A stretch of DNA of 64,000 nt from Saccharothrix sp. HUAS TT1 (GCF_040744945.1 NZ_CP160453.1:8451409-8515408); one strand, 5' to 3'; counted from the first letter of the stretch, positions 23,375 through 33,513 are shown. Numbers and translations are program-made. The notes: a model not told the origin generated them from the sequence alone.

Positions 23375-23605
23375 ATGAAGGGCATCCTGCTCGGCGCCGC
23401 CGTCGGCTACGTCCTAGGGGCACGCGCCGGACGCCAGCGCTACGACCAGATCGTGCGCGCCTACCGCTCGCTGGCCGACCACCCGGCCGTCCAGGGAGCG
23501 GCGGGCATCGTCCGGGCCAAGGTGGGCGAGAAGACCGGCTTCGACCGCCACCGCTCGCACGCCAACGGCCACCGGCGCGATCCGGTCATCCCCCGCGCCA
23601 ACTAG
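23375..23605 (+). CDS. Small YtxH-like protein
   Basis: This 76-residue protein has a glycine-rich hydrophobic N-terminus (MKGILLGAAVGYVLGARAGR) and then an amphipathic helix and a basic tail (DRHRSHANGHRRD). Proteins beginning with GYVLGARAGRERY are widespread small actinobacterial membrane-associated proteins of unknown role, loosely grouped with YtxH. The start is ATG 23375. Confidence 0.75.
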   Translation: MKGILLGAAVGYVLGARAGRQRYDQIVRAYRSLADHPAVQGAAGIVRAKVGEKTGFDRHRSHANGHRRDPVIPRAN

Positions 23606-23616
23606 TGCGCGACTCC

Positions 23617-23648
23617 GAGGCCGCCCTCCCGCGCAGGAGGGCGGCCTC
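23617..23648. terminator. Hairpin between convergent genes
   Basis: GAGGCCGCCCTCC (23617-23629) and GGAGGGCGGCCTC (23636-23648) form a perfect 13-bp stem with a 6-nt loop. It lies between the ends of the YtxH-like gene and the methyltransferase gene and could terminate both. Confidence 0.8.
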
Positions 23649-23655
23649 GAAGAGT

Positions 23656-24402
23656 TCAGGCCACTTGCGCCACGGCGAAGACCCGGCGGAACGGGAACCA
23701 GGTCGTGCCGTCCGACCGCCGCGGGTACGCCTCGCGCAGCGCGGGCGCCAGTTCGCCCCGGAACGCGGCCCAGCCCGCGTCGTCCAGCGCCGCCCTGATC
23801 GGCCGCAGCGCCGTTCCCGTGATCCACTCCAGCACGGCGTCCTCGCCCTCCAGCCGCTGGAGGTACGTCGTCTCCCACGCGTCCACCGCGCAGCCGTCCA
23901 ACACCTCCGCGTACCCGCGCGGGTCGAGCACCGGCGACGGCCGCAGCAGCCCCCGCAGCTCGGGCCACGACGCGTCGACCAGCGACCGCACCAGCTCGTG
24001 CGACGGCCCGGAGAAGTTGCCCGGCACCTGCGTCGCCAGCCACGCGCCGGACGGCAGCGCCCGGACCCACGACCGCAGCAGGTCCTCGTGCCCCGGCACC
24101 CACTGCAGCACCGCGTTGGTCACCACCACGTCGGTGTCCGGCGCGGGCTCCCACGACGCCACGTCACCGACCCGCGCGTCGACACCGCGCGCCCGCGCCG
24201 CCGAGACCATCTCCGGTGACGAGTCCAGCGCCTCCAGCACCGCCGACGGCCAGCGCTCGGCCAGCGACGCGGTCAGGTTGCCCGGACCGCAGCCCAGGTC
24301 CACCACCCGCCGCGGCGACTCGGCGCCGACCCGCGCCACCAGCTCGTGGAACGGTCGCGACCGGTGATCGGCGAACGCCAGGTACTTGCCCGGATCCCAC
24401 AC
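23656..24402 (-). CDS. tam: Trans-aconitate 2-methyltransferase-like SAM methyltransferase
   Basis: This 248-residue class I methyltransferase has the SAM-binding motif [12 protein letters not shown] and the Tam-type block [18 protein letters not shown], followed by [16 protein letters not shown]. Tam methylates trans-aconitate, an aconitase inhibitor formed from cis-aconitate. The start is GTG at 24402 (VWDPGKYL). Confidence 0.85.
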   Translation of the reverse strand: MWDPGKYLAFADHRSRPFHELVARVGAESPRRVVDLGCGPGNLTASLAERWPSAVLEALDSSPEMVSAARARGVDARVGDVASWEPAPDTDVVVTNAVLQWVPGHEDLLRSWVRALPSGAWLATQVPGNFSGPSHELVRSLVDASWPELRGLLRPSPVLDPRGYAEVLDGCAVDAWETTYLQRLEGEDAVLEWITGTALRPIRAALDDAGWAAFRGELAPALREAYPRRSDGTTWFPFRRVFAVAQVA

Positions 24403-24466
24403 GCGCGCACCCCCAGTAGCAGTACGGACGCACTAACACTGGACAGTACGCCCGTACTGCAAGGAG

Positions 24467-24985
24467 TCAACCGCGCAGCTTCGCGATCTTCGCCGCCACC
24501 GCCGCCGCCACCTCGCGCACCCGCTCCACGTCGGCGCCCGGGTCCGGCCGCACCTGCAGCACCACGCCGTCCCGCCCGGCCACCTTCCGCTGCACGAACC
24601 ACGCGCCGACCGCGGTGTTGTGCTCCCGCGACTTGATCGACCCGGTCACCCGCTCGTGCACCACCTTGGGCAGGTTGCCCTCCGACGTCAGCGCGAACCG
24701 CTGCGGCGCGAGGTCGCGCAGCACCACGGCCGCGCCCGCCGCGCCGTCCTCGACCGCCTCGATCACCGTCAACGCGTTCCCGCTCCACGCCGCCTTGCTG
24801 ATCAGGTGCCACCCGACCCGCCGCGGACCGGGCTGCCCCGGATCGGGCAACCACAGCCCGTGCGACGTCGCCACCAGCCACTCGGAGCCGACGGCGGCCG
24901 ACGCCAGCACGTTCTCGTCGGCCTCCAGCGACCCGGTGAACCCCTCGGGCGCACCCGAGCCGAAAACCCTCCGGAACAGCCCCAT
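24467..24985 (-). CDS. Conserved hypothetical protein downstream of dnaG
   Basis: This 172-residue protein (LFRRVFGSGAPEGF; WLVATSHGLWLPD; WHLISKAAWSGNALTVIEAV) looks like a beta-rich PH-like fold with a C-terminal helix (VERVREVAAAVAAKIAKL). Its ATG shares the A of the dnaG stop (TGATG), so the two are coupled. No enzymatic motif is seen. Confidence 0.75.
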   Translation of the reverse strand: MGLFRRVFGSGAPEGFTGSLEADENVLASAAVGSEWLVATSHGLWLPDPGQPGPRRVGWHLISKAAWSGNALTVIEAVEDGAAGAAVVLRDLAPQRFALTSEGNLPKVVHERVTGSIKSREHNTAVGAWFVQRKVAGRDGVVLQVRPDPGADVERVREVAAAVAAKIAKLRG

Positions 24986-26880
24986 CACAGCCCGCCCACC
25001 GCTTGTTGGCCCAACGCCTTGTGGTAGTCCTCCAGCGCGATCAGGTCGCCGAACAGGGCCCGGTACTCGTCCGGCTCCTCGATCGGCGACACCCGCCGCA
25101 GCCTCGACTTGATCTCGGTGATCTGCCCGGACACCAGGATCTGCTGCAACCGCGCCAGCACGCTCTGCACGTACCGGTACTCGTCGTCGGACTTGACCCG
25201 CAGCGGCTCGACGCTCAGCTCGGTCAGCACCGACCGCACGGCCTGCTGCCGGCACGCCTGCGACACCGCGTCCAGGAACGCGGGCCCCGACAACCCGGAC
25301 GACGCGCCGCCCGCCTCCCGGACGGCCTGGTGCAGCGCCAGGTACGCGGGGTGGGTGAACGCCTCGTCGGGCAGCGAGTCGTAGTACGGCCCGGCCATCT
25401 CCGGCAGCTGCAGCGCCGCCTTCAACGCCTCCCGCTGCGCCCACAGCGCCGGGTCGCGCGGGTCGGGCCGCGCCGGACCGTCGACGTCCACGTTCAGCGC
25501 GCCCTGGTTCGGGTCGACCGGCGCGGCGCGGCGGGACGGCGCGGGCGCGCGGCCGGTCGCCGTCTCGCGCACCCGGCGCACCACGGCCGACTCGTCCTCC
25601 CAGCCGACCCACCAGGCCAACCGGGTCGCGTAGCCGTCCCGCTTGGCCCGGTCCTTGATCTGCGCCACGAACGGCACCATCGTCTTCAGCGCCTCGACCC
25701 GGCCGTCCACCGAGTCCAGGTCGTAGTCCTTCAACCGGGTCTTGATGGCGAACTCGAACAGCGGCGTGCGCCGGGCCACCAGGTCGCGCACCGCCACGTC
25801 GCCCTTGTCCTGGCGCAGCTCGCACGGGTCCATGCCGTCCGGCGCGATGGCGATGTAGGTCTGCGCGGAGAACGCCTGCTCGCCCTCGAACGCCTTCAGC
25901 GCCGCCTTCTGGCCGGCCGCGTCGCCGTCGAAGGTGAAGATCACCTCGCCGTTGAGCGAGTCGTCGATCAGCAGCCGGCGCAGCACGTTCATGTGGTCCG
26001 CGCCGAACGCCGTGCCGCAGGACGCGACCGCCGTCGGCACGCCGGCCAGGTGCATCGCCATCACGTCGGTGTAGCCCTCGACCACGACGGCCTGCCTGCG
26101 CTTGGCGATCTCCCGCTTGGCCAGGTCCAGCCCGAACAGCACCTGCGACTTCTTGTAGATCGGGCTCTCGCTGGTGTTGAGGTACTTGGCCTGGATCGGG
26201 TCGTCGTCGAAGATCCGGCGGGCGCCGAAGCCGACGACCTCGCCGCCCATGTCCCGGATCGGCCACAGCAACCTGCGGTGGAACCGGTCGATCGGGCCCT
26301 GCCTGCCCTCCTTGGTCAGCTGGGCCTTGATCAGCTCGGTCAGCTCGAACCCGCGCCCGAGCAGGTGCTTGGTGAGCTTGTCCCAGCCGCCGGGCGCGAA
26401 GCCGCAGCCGAACTGGCGGGCCGCGGCCTCGTCGAAGCCGCGTTGCGCCAGGAACTCGCGCGCGGCCAGCGCGTCCGGCGTGGCCAGCTGCTCGGCGTAG
26501 AACTCGGCGGCGGCCCGGTGCGCCTCGATGAGCCTGCTGCGGGTGCCCCGGTCGCGCTGGATCGTCGCGCCGCCGCCCTCGTAGGTGAGCTGGATGCCCG
26601 CCCGGTCGGCCAGCCGCTCGACGGCCTCCACGAACCCCAGGTGCTCGATCTTCATCACGAACGCGATGACGTCGCCGCCCTCGCCGCAGCCGAAGCAGTG
26701 GAACGTGCCGTGCGAGGGGCGGACGTTGAACGACGGCGACTTCTCGTCGTGGAACGGGCACAGGCCCTTCAGCGCGCCGCCACCGGCCCGGCGCAGCGAG
26801 ACGTGGTCGCCCACGACCTCGTCGACCCGACTGCGGTCACGCACCAGTGCGACGTCGCTCTCCCGGATGCGTCCTGCCAC
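24985..26880 (-). CDS. dnaG: DNA primase DnaG
   Basis: This 631-residue primase makes RNA primers at the replication fork. The N-terminal zinc ribbon is CPFHDEKSPSF...FHCFGCGEGGD. The TOPRIM catalytic motifs VVVEGYTDVMAMHLAG and FTFDGDAAGQKAALKAF are present, with a C-terminal helicase-binding region. The start is GTG at 26880. A TAGACT -10 (26889-26894) sits eight bases upstream, so the mRNA may be leaderless. Confidence 0.97.
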   Translation of the reverse strand: MAGRIRESDVALVRDRSRVDEVVGDHVSLRRAGGGALKGLCPFHDEKSPSFNVRPSHGTFHCFGCGEGGDVIAFVMKIEHLGFVEAVERLADRAGIQLTYEGGGATIQRDRGTRSRLIEAHRAAAEFYAEQLATPDALAAREFLAQRGFDEAAARQFGCGFAPGGWDKLTKHLLGRGFELTELIKAQLTKEGRQGPIDRFHRRLLWPIRDMGGEVVGFGARRIFDDDPIQAKYLNTSESPIYKKSQVLFGLDLAKREIAKRRQAVVVEGYTDVMAMHLAGVPTAVASCGTAFGADHMNVLRRLLIDDSLNGEVIFTFDGDAAGQKAALKAFEGEQAFSAQTYIAIAPDGMDPCELRQDKGDVAVRDLVARRTPLFEFAIKTRLKDYDLDSVDGRVEALKTMVPFVAQIKDRAKRDGYATRLAWWVGWEDESAVVRRVRETATGRAPAPSRRAAPVDPNQGALNVDVDGPARPDPRDPALWAQREALKAALQLPEMAGPYYDSLPDEAFTHPAYLALHQAVREAGGASSGLSGPAFLDAVSQACRQQAVRSVLTELSVEPLRVKSDDEYRYVQSVLARLQQILVSGQITEIKSRLRRVSPIEEPDEYRALFGDLIALEDYHKALGQQAVGGL

Positions 26881-26914
26881 GTCGAGCGAGTCTAGTGCTG
26901 GCAGACTGGCGCCC

Positions 26915-27829
26915 GTGACCGCAGGCGAGGAGACCGCGCCCGACGTCGCCTCGGCGTTCACCGGGCACCGCACCCACCTGATCGGCGTGGCCTACCGGCT
27001 CACCGGCAGCGTCGCGGACGCCGAGGACGCGGTGCAGGAGGCGTGGCTGCGGCTGGCGGGCCTGAGCGACCGGGGCCGCGCGGACATCCGGGACCTGCGC
27101 GGCTGGCTGACGACCGTGGTCGGCCGGATCTGCCTGGACCGGCTGCGGTCGGCGGCGGTGCGGCGGGAGCGGTACGTCGGGCAGTGGTTGCCCGAGCCGC
27201 TGGTCACCTCCGGCGAGGACGACCCGCTGGACGCGGTGGTGCGCGACGACGGCGTGCGGCTGGCGGCCCTGGTGGTGCTGGACCGCCTCACGCCCGAGCA
27301 GCGGGTGGCCTTCGTGCTGCACGACGCGTTCGACGTGCCGTTCGCGGAGATCGCCGACGCGCTGGGCTGCGAGGTCGCCACCGCCCGCCAGCACGCCTCG
27401 CGGGGCAGGCGTGCGGCGGCCGACGCCGACCCGCCGCCGCGGGTGGCGCTGGAGGAGCAGCGCGAGGTGCTGGAGCGGTTCCTCCGGGCCATGGCCTCCG
27501 GTGACGTCAACGCCGTGGTGAGCCTGCTGCACCCGGACGCGGTGCTGGTGGGCGACGGCGGCGGCAAGGCCAAGACCGCGGTCAACGTGGTCAGCGGCGC
27601 GGACCGGGTGGCGCGCCTGGTGCTCGGCCTGCTGCGGCAGTACGACGGCGCGCTGGAGACCGGGCGACCGGTGCTGGTCAACGGCGACCTGGGGCTGCTG
27701 TTCGCCGCCCGCGGCAAGCTCACCGCGCGGGTCAGCGCGTTCGCGGTGCGGGACGGCAGGGTGGCCGGCGTGTACGACATCTCGAACCCGGACAAGCTCG
27801 GCCACGTGCCGTTCCCCGAACCCGCCTAG
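26915..27829 (+). CDS. sigJ: SigJ-type ECF sigma factor with SnoaL-like domain
   Basis: This 304-residue ECF41-like factor has sigma region 2 (YRLTGSVADAEDAVQEAWLR), region 4 (LTPEQRVAFVLHDAFDVPFA with EIADALGCEVATARQHASRG) and a C-terminal NTF2/SnoaL-like domain that regulates activity in this group. The GTG at 26915 is divergent from dnaG. Its stop overlaps a convergent carboxymuconolactone decarboxylase gene, the classic ECF41 target partner. Confidence 0.9.
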   Translation: MTAGEETAPDVASAFTGHRTHLIGVAYRLTGSVADAEDAVQEAWLRLAGLSDRGRADIRDLRGWLTTVVGRICLDRLRSAAVRRERYVGQWLPEPLVTSGEDDPLDAVVRDDGVRLAALVVLDRLTPEQRVAFVLHDAFDVPFAEIADALGCEVATARQHASRGRRAAADADPPPRVALEEQREVLERFLRAMASGDVNAVVSLLHPDAVLVGDGGGKAKTAVNVVSGADRVARLVLGLLRQYDGALETGRPVLVNGDLGLLFAARGKLTARVSAFAVRDGRVAGVYDISNPDKLGHVPFPEPA

Positions 27830-28392
27830 GGCAGCGGCGCCCGGCAGGCGTCGCCGGAGGTGAAGCCCTGGTCGGTGATGCCGAACGCCGAGTTGAACCG
27901 GCCGCGCTGGTTCTCCAGGGCGATCAGGTAGGTCAGCTCGACCAGGCCCCGGTGCCCGAGCCGCCGGTCCAGCTCGGCGACCTGCTCGTCGGTGACGGCG
28001 GTCGGCGTCTCGGTCATCGCGTCGGCGTAGGCGAGCGCCAGCTTCTCCAGCTCGGTGTAGGAGTCCGAGGTCCGGTAGTCGTGGATCTCCTTGAGCCGGT
28101 CGACGTCCAGGCCCTCGTGCTTGATCAGCATGGTGCCGAAGTCGACGCACCACGAGCAGCCGAGCTTCACCGCGGTCAGGAGGACGACCAGCTCGCGCAG
28201 CGACACCGGCAGCGTCGTGGCCGCCTTCTCCACCGCCAGCTCGTGCCGCGCGCTCGCCACGAACAGCCGGCGGTGGTGCGCCGCGACGGTGAACGGCTCC
28301 GGCACCGCGCCGAACCGCCGCTTGGCGAACCGGTACGCGAGCCGGACCAGCGGGTTGGCCTGCCTGGTGGTGACGACCGGGATCCTGGGCAT
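27826..28392 (-). CDS. Carboxymuconolactone decarboxylase/AhpD-like protein
   Basis: This 188-residue protein of the CMD family has the redox CxxC motif CSWCVDFG. Such proteins are thiol peroxidase-like partners of ECF41 sigma factors. It converges on the sigJ-type gene with a 4-bp overlap. The start is ATG 28392. Regulation by the adjacent sigma factor is inferred from family precedent. Confidence 0.88.
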   Translation of the reverse strand: MPRIPVVTTRQANPLVRLAYRFAKRRFGAVPEPFTVAAHHRRLFVASARHELAVEKAATTLPVSLRELVVLLTAVKLGCSWCVDFGTMLIKHEGLDVDRLKEIHDYRTSDSYTELEKLALAYADAMTETPTAVTDEQVAELDRRLGHRGLVELTYLIALENQRGRFNSAFGITDQGFTSGDACRAPLP

Positions 28393-28471
28393 GTCCCCTC
28401 CTCGTTTCGGGTCTGCACCCGGTGGACGAGGAGGGCGCCCGGGACGTGACAGTCCCCCGCCGGAACGGCGG

Positions 28472-29518
28472 CTACGGCTTGGCGACCTGGGCGAAGAAGA
28501 AGATCGCACCCGTTCCGGCGTGCCGGACCAGCAGCAGGTGCGGCCGGTCGACGCGGACCGTGCGCGCGGGCTCGGCCGGGATGAACGACGTGAGCCGCAT
28601 CACCACCGCGGTCGCCGCCGCGCCCTCGAAGCCCTGCTCGTCCAGCCGCAGCACGGCCTCGTGCACCACGTCGTCCACGCGCAGCCGCGGGTCGGGGCTC
28701 AGCCCGGTCAGGTCGGCCGCGTCGGTGAACATGGTCCGCACGCCGACCTGCTGCAACGCCTCGGCGAGCGAGCAGTTCACCGACAGCTCCAGCTTCGGCA
28801 GGAACAGCTCGACCCGGTCGTGCTCCAGCGCGGCCAGCACCTCGGGCACGCCCTCCGTGCCGCCCAGGTCGCCCTCCGGCAGCAGCACGACCGCCTCGAC
28901 GCCGCCCTGCGCGGCCAGCGCCACGGCCTCCCACCCGGCCTGCCGGGCGTAGCGCGCGTTGCCCTCGCGGCGCATGGTCGGGACGTCGCCGGCGCCGCGG
29001 AACGGCAGGTCGGCGGTGTCGTGCTCGGGGAACTCGTCGGTCCACGCCGACTTCAGGTACAGCGCGTTGACCAGCGTCGCGACCGTGTCCGACGTGATCG
29101 CGCCCGACGCCAGCAGCTCGGGGACCAGCTGGTGGGTCGTCTCGGCCACGTCGGCGTTGATCAGCTTGCGGGCGCCCTCCGGGTCCGCGGCGAACGGCGC
29201 GGAGCGCGCCGCCGCGCCCGGCCACCCGGCGAGGTCGGCGAGGAAGCCCTCGTCGATCGGCAGCTCGTCGGACGCCCACAGCGTGTTGGCCACGGCGAAC
29301 TCGGCGTCGTCGCCCACCACCGCGGCCTTGAGCACGTCCGCGTGGTCCGCGCCCAACAGCGCGACCAGCTCAGCCTCGGTCTGCCCGCGCGCCGCTCGCG
29401 CGGTCAGACCGAGGGCGCTGGCCACCGAGTACGGCGACCAGCACGCGTTCCGGGTGCGATCGGGCGCGACGGCGTCGTGCAGGGTGAGGGCGAACGTCAG
29501 GTGCGCTCGATCAGGCAC
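28472..29518 (-). CDS. Serpin-family protease inhibitor
   Basis: This 348-residue serpin fold has the N-terminal NACWSPYSVASALGL, the strand motif TLVNALYLKSAW, and a reactive-centre hinge EQGFEGAAATAVVM with the small residues needed for inhibitory loop insertion. The C-terminal VDRPHLLLVRHAGTGAIFFF follows. There is no signal peptide, so it is probably cytoplasmic. The GTG start at 29518 lies inside the end of the upstream small gene. Confidence 0.92.
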   Translation of the reverse strand: MPDRAHLTFALTLHDAVAPDRTRNACWSPYSVASALGLTARAARGQTEAELVALLGADHADVLKAAVVGDDAEFAVANTLWASDELPIDEGFLADLAGWPGAAARSAPFAADPEGARKLINADVAETTHQLVPELLASGAITSDTVATLVNALYLKSAWTDEFPEHDTADLPFRGAGDVPTMRREGNARYARQAGWEAVALAAQGGVEAVVLLPEGDLGGTEGVPEVLAALEHDRVELFLPKLELSVNCSLAEALQQVGVRTMFTDAADLTGLSPDPRLRVDDVVHEAVLRLDEQGFEGAAATAVVMRLTSFIPAEPARTVRVDRPHLLLVRHAGTGAIFFFAQVAKP

Positions 29519-29745
29519 AGGGTCTCCTTGACAGCTGTGGGCTCGTCCGGGATCGGACGTTCACCCGCGCCGCTCGTGGGTCCGAGCGGCCTGGGGTGGC
29601 GTGGTTCGCGCACCCCGGCGGAACCGTCGTCGGGTTCGTCGTCCCACCCGTCGTACGGCACCTCGAAACCGGCGTGCACCGGTTCACGGGACGGTCTGCG
29701 CCACGGCCACGGACGGCCTGGCGGTCTCCTGGACTCATCGGCCAT
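29497..29745 (-). CDS. Small Pro/Arg-rich hypothetical protein
   Basis: This 82-residue protein is rich in Pro, Arg and Trp (RRPPGRPWPWRRPSREP) with an acidic middle (YDGWDDEPDDGS) and is probably disordered. It overlaps the serpin start by 22 bp and follows dgt closely, so the three are likely cotranscribed. The function is unknown. Confidence 0.6.
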   Translation of the reverse strand: MADESRRPPGRPWPWRRPSREPVHAGFEVPYDGWDDEPDDGSAGVREPRHPRPLGPTSGAGERPIPDEPTAVKETLCLIERT

Positions 29746-29765
29746 GCCACCGAGTGTGCCACCGG

Positions 29766-31028
29766 TCACAGCGGTTCGGGGGCGGCTTTCGCCAGCGCCG
29801 ACCGCCACGCCACCGCCTGGGCGTCGGTCAGCGAGGCGACCTGGTCGACCACGACGCGCAGCCGTTCGGCGTCCGTGCCGGCGGCGGCCCACGCGGGGTG
29901 GAAGGCGGGGTCGAGCGAGTCCGGCGCGCGGTCGAGCAGCAGGTGGACCAGCTCGGCCACCAGCTCCCGCTGCCACGCCTGCACGGCCAGCCGCGCCGGG
30001 TCGCTCATCACGTACCGCACCGCGACCGCCTTGAGCAGCGCCACCTCGGCCGCGACCCGGGGCGGCACGACCAGGTCGGCCTGGTAGCGGCTCAGCGGGC
30101 CGTCGCCGTGCGCCTCGCGGGTCGCGCCGACGGCGGCCGAGGCGAACCGGCCGACCAGCTCGCTGGTGAGCCGCTTCAGCGCGACCTGGGCGCGCAGCGA
30201 GCCGTCGTACTCGGCCAGCTCGGCGATGACCGGCAGCGCGAGCAGGTCGCCGGCGGTGGCTTCGAGCGCGGACACCGGTTCGGCGGAGAAGTGCTTGGCG
30301 GCCAGCTCCGCGATGGCCGCCCGCTCGGCCGGGTCGCCGAGCGCGGACAGGCTGATCCGGTGAGCCAGCACGCCGTCCTCCACGTCGTGCACGGAGTAGG
30401 CGACGTCGTCGGCCCAGTCCATGACCTGCGCCTCCAGGCACCGCCTGCCCTCCGGCGCGCCGTCGCGCAGCCAGGTGAACACCGCGAGGTCGTCGTCGTA
30501 CGCGCCGAACTTCACCACCCCGGGACGGCGGGTCCACGGGTACTTGGCCGCCGCGTCCAGGCACGCCCTGGTCAGGTTGAGGCCCTTGGCGGTCTTGGGT
30601 TCCAGCCTGGTCAGGATGCGCAGGGTCTGGGCGTTGCCCTCGAAGCCGCCGCACGGCCCGGCCAGCTCGTCCAGCGCGCGTTCCCCGTTGTGCCCGAACG
30701 GCGGGTGCCCGATGTCGTGCGCGAGCCCGGCGGTGTCGACCACGTCCGGGTCGCAGCCGAGCTCCTCGCCGATGCCCCGGCCGATCTGGGCGACCTCCAG
30801 CGAGTGGGTGAGCCGGGTGCGCGGCACACCGGTCACCTCCGCGCCCTCGCCGGGTCCGACGACCTGGGTCTTGCCCGCGAGCCTGCGCAGCGCCGCCGAG
30901 TGCAGCACCCTGGCCCGGTCGCGGGAGAACGGCGAGCGGCGCTCGGTGCGGGCGCCGGGCAGCACGGCGCCCTTCGGCCGCTCGGACAGCAACCGCGCCG
31001 AGTCGTGCGGGGTGTAGCCCTGCGTCAT
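29766..31028 (-). CDS. dgt: Deoxyguanosinetriphosphate triphosphohydrolase-like protein
   Basis: This 420-residue HD-domain dNTPase hydrolyses dNTPs to deoxynucleosides and triphosphate. The motifs [16 protein letters not shown] and [18 protein letters not shown] supply the HD metal site. [20 protein letters not shown] is the family N-terminal block. The position near dnaG is conserved in actinobacteria. The start is at 31028. Confidence 0.94.
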   Translation of the reverse strand: MTQGYTPHDSARLLSERPKGAVLPGARTERRSPFSRDRARVLHSAALRRLAGKTQVVGPGEGAEVTGVPRTRLTHSLEVAQIGRGIGEELGCDPDVVDTAGLAHDIGHPPFGHNGERALDELAGPCGGFEGNAQTLRILTRLEPKTAKGLNLTRACLDAAAKYPWTRRPGVVKFGAYDDDLAVFTWLRDGAPEGRRCLEAQVMDWADDVAYSVHDVEDGVLAHRISLSALGDPAERAAIAELAAKHFSAEPVSALEATAGDLLALPVIAELAEYDGSLRAQVALKRLTSELVGRFASAAVGATREAHGDGPLSRYQADLVVPPRVAAEVALLKAVAVRYVMSDPARLAVQAWQRELVAELVHLLLDRAPDSLDPAFHPAWAAAGTDAERLRVVVDQVASLTDAQAVAWRSALAKAAPEPL

Positions 31029-31044
31029 CCGGACAGGGTATGAG

Positions 31045-31683
31045 CTACAGCAGGATGCCGTCGAAAGCGCCCGCCGGGGCCTTCATCAGGTGGTAGTAGA
31101 GCAGCGCGCCGGTCTCGCGGCGGATGTAGAACAACTGGGTCTCGCGGGTCTGCACGTTCGGCCCGCTGCGGGTCGGCGACGTCCACGCCGACAGGCCCTC
31201 GTCCTCGGCCATCGTGCGCGCCCGCAGGGAGTGCCACGGGTCGCTGACGATCACGGCGGTGGTGAGGGACTTCTCGCGGGCCGCGGCGGCGAGCGCGCGG
31301 ATGCTGCCCAGCGTGTCGGTGCCCTCGCCGACCTCGAGGATCCGGTCGGCGGGCACGTCGTGCTCCTCCAGCCAGATCCGACCGGCCTCGCCCTCGGTGA
31401 AGTTGTCGCCGGGCTGCCGGCCGCCGGTGGTGGCGATGTAGTTGACCACCCCCTGCTCGTACAGCCGGCGGGCGTGCTCCAGCCGGGCTTCGAGCACTTC
31501 CGACGGCACGCCGTTGAACTGGGCCGCGCCGAGCACGACGGCCATGTCGGCGTGCGTGCGGTCGTCCTCGCGCGCCACCTGCCAGACGCGGAACGCCGTG
31601 CCCCCGACGACGAGGAACCCGATCACGACGGCGCCGAGCACGACGCGGGTCACCAGCCTGCGGAGCCTCGGCAGGAACGTCAC
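31045..31683 (-). CDS. YdcF/SanA-like DUF218 membrane protein
   Basis: This 212-residue protein has one N-terminal membrane helix ([18 protein letters not shown]) and a DUF218 domain ([25 protein letters not shown] split by motifs VVLGAAQ and [28 protein letters not shown]). Related proteins (SanA, YdcF) act in envelope integrity. The GTG start is at 31683, divergent from peptidase E. Confidence 0.87.
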   Translation of the reverse strand: MTFLPRLRRLVTRVVLGAVVIGFLVVGGTAFRVWQVAREDDRTHADMAVVLGAAQFNGVPSEVLEARLEHARRLYEQGVVNYIATTGGRQPGDNFTEGEAGRIWLEEHDVPADRILEVGEGTDTLGSIRALAAAAREKSLTTAVIVSDPWHSLRARTMAEDEGLSAWTSPTRSGPNVQTRETQLFYIRRETGALLYYHLMKAPAGAFDGILL

Positions 31684-31736
31684 GCCCCGGATAATGGCAC
31701 ACCCGCTCCGGCACGACCCCTGCCAGGATCGCTCCC

Positions 31737-32468
31737 ATGCCAGCAGACCAGCCGACGATCGTGGCCACCTCGGGCGGATTCCGCGCCGGGCGTCGCACCC
31801 ACCTGGAGTTCCACCGACTCGTCCACCACGCCGTCGACCTGTCCGGCGTGCACGGGCGCAAGCCGAAGCTGTGCCACGTCGGCACGGCGGCGGGCGACCA
31901 GCGGTGGTTCAACGCCGACATCTCCGAAGCCGGGCAGCTCGCCGGGTGGGAGGTGTCGCACCTGAACCTGTTCACCATGCCGCCGACGACCGACCTCGCG
32001 GGCTTCGTCGGCGAGCACGACGTGGTGTGGGTCGGCGGTGGTTCGGTGGCGAACCTGCTGGCCGTGTGGGCGGTGCACGACCTCGGGCCGGTCCTGCGCG
32101 GGGCGTGGCAGGACGGCGTCGTGCTCGGCGGCGTGTCGGCCGGGTCGATCTGCTGGTTCGTGGGCGGTTCGACGGACTCGTTCGGCCCGGAGCTGCGGAT
32201 CGTCACCAACGGGCTCGGCTTCCTGCCGTACGGCAACGGCGTGCACTACGACACCGAGGCCGCGCGCCGGCCGACCATCCACGCGGCGGTCGCGGCGGGC
32301 GCCCTGCCGGTGACGCACTGCACCGACGACGGAGCCGGACTCGTCTACCACGGCGCCGAACTGGTGGAGGCGGTGTCCGAGCGGTCGACGGGCGGCGCCT
32401 ACGTCGTCACCCGCGACGAGTCTTCAGCAACCGCACAGGAGGAACCCCTCGACACCAGGCGGTTGTGA
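31737..32468 (+). CDS. Peptidase E (S51 family)
   Basis: This 243-residue serine peptidase has the nucleophile elbow GGVSAGSICWF (S134) and the family motif TSGGFRAGRRTHLEFHRLV. S51 peptidases cleave Asp-X dipeptides. The ATG at 31737 is preceded by CAGGAT with a 7-base gap, so the transcript may be leaderless. The next gene starts 16 bp after its stop. Confidence 0.9.
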   Translation: MPADQPTIVATSGGFRAGRRTHLEFHRLVHHAVDLSGVHGRKPKLCHVGTAAGDQRWFNADISEAGQLAGWEVSHLNLFTMPPTTDLAGFVGEHDVVWVGGGSVANLLAVWAVHDLGPVLRGAWQDGVVLGGVSAGSICWFVGGSTDSFGPELRIVTNGLGFLPYGNGVHYDTEAARRPTIHAAVAAGALPVTHCTDDGAGLVYHGAELVEAVSERSTGGAYVVTRDESSATAQEEPLDTRRL

Positions 32469-32484
32469 ACCGGACCGTGGAGGA

Positions 32485-33429
32485 GTGGGAAGACGCTGGG
32501 CGGTAGTCGTGGTCGCGCTGGTCGTGGGCGTGGCCGCGCTGGTGTGGCCGAGCCTGCCCGAGGACGCCGCCGAGGCGTCGCTCACCGCACCGCCGGGCAC
32601 CGCCGCGCCGTCGACCGCCGACGGACCGGCGACCGCTGACAGGCCGTCGACCGCCGGCGGACCGTCGGCCACCGCTCCGGCGGACACCCCGCACCCGGCC
32701 GCGCCACGTGCCGCCGGGACACCCGCCCCGGACCTCCCGGCGGCGGTAGCGCGGGCGGCCGAGGTGGGCGCCGGTGTCGACCTCGGGTTGGCCGTGGTCG
32801 ACCTCGACACCGGCGCCGCGGCCGGTTCCGGCGCCGACACCCCGTTCCGCTCGGCGTCGCTGAGCAAGCTGCTGGTGGCCGTGGACCTGCTGACCTCCGG
32901 CGAGGTGCCGTCCGACGACCTCGACCTCCTGTCCCGGGCGCTCCGCCTGAGCGACGACGACGCCATGAACGCCCTGTGGACGCTGCACGACGGCATGGGC
33001 GCGATCGACCGCGTGGCCGCACGGGCGGGCCTGACCACCACCCGCGCGCCGGCGGACGCCTCGCAGTGGGGCGACGTCGAGATGTCGGCCGCCGACGTCG
33101 CGCGGCTCTACCGGTACGTGCTGACCGGGCTGCCCTCCGCCGACCGGGAGTTCGTCGTGACCGCCCTGTCGTCGGCCTCCCCCACCGCCGCGGACGGCTT
33201 CGACCAGGCTTACGGGCTGCTCGCGCCGGGCGTCGACGCGTACGCCAAGCAGGGCTGGATGTGGTACCTGCCGGCGGACCTCCACCTGCACAGCGCGGGC
33301 GTGGTCGCGAACCGGTACGCCGTCGCCGTGCTGTCGGTCCAGACCGGCGTGGACGAGCAGGACGCCAAGGACCGGCTGACCGCGATCACGACCGCCCTCA
33401 TCAGCGGGCTCACCGGCCCGGCGGGTTGA
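32485..33429 (+). CDS. Secreted class A beta-lactamase-like serine hydrolase
   Basis: This 314-residue protein has an N-terminal signal or anchor (WAVVVVALVVGVAALVWP), a low-complexity Pro/Ala/Thr linker of about 60 residues, and a class A beta-lactamase fold. The SxxK is S125-L-S-K128. SDDDAMN stands at the SDN position and KQG replaces the usual KTG. It may be a D,D-peptidase-like or atypical lactamase; hydrolysis of beta-lactams is unproven. The GTG start follows GGAGGA. Confidence 0.82.
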   Translation: MGRRWAVVVVALVVGVAALVWPSLPEDAAEASLTAPPGTAAPSTADGPATADRPSTAGGPSATAPADTPHPAAPRAAGTPAPDLPAAVARAAEVGAGVDLGLAVVDLDTGAAAGSGADTPFRSASLSKLLVAVDLLTSGEVPSDDLDLLSRALRLSDDDAMNALWTLHDGMGAIDRVAARAGLTTTRAPADASQWGDVEMSAADVARLYRYVLTGLPSADREFVVTALSSASPTAADGFDQAYGLLAPGVDAYAKQGWMWYLPADLHLHSAGVVANRYAVAVLSVQTGVDEQDAKDRLTAITTALISGLTGPAG

Positions 33430-33513
33430 AGCGCGAGTTGAAGGTTTTCAGTCGACTCCCTGGCGGTTCCGCGTCGAAGCCTCACAAAGGAGTTCAACGA
33501 TACGGTTGAAGGG

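Noticed and set aside
24467..26761. 764-codon minus-strand frame overlapping dnaG
   Set aside because: Only its last 172 codons are a real gene; the rest is out of frame with dnaG and is Arg/Gly-rich.
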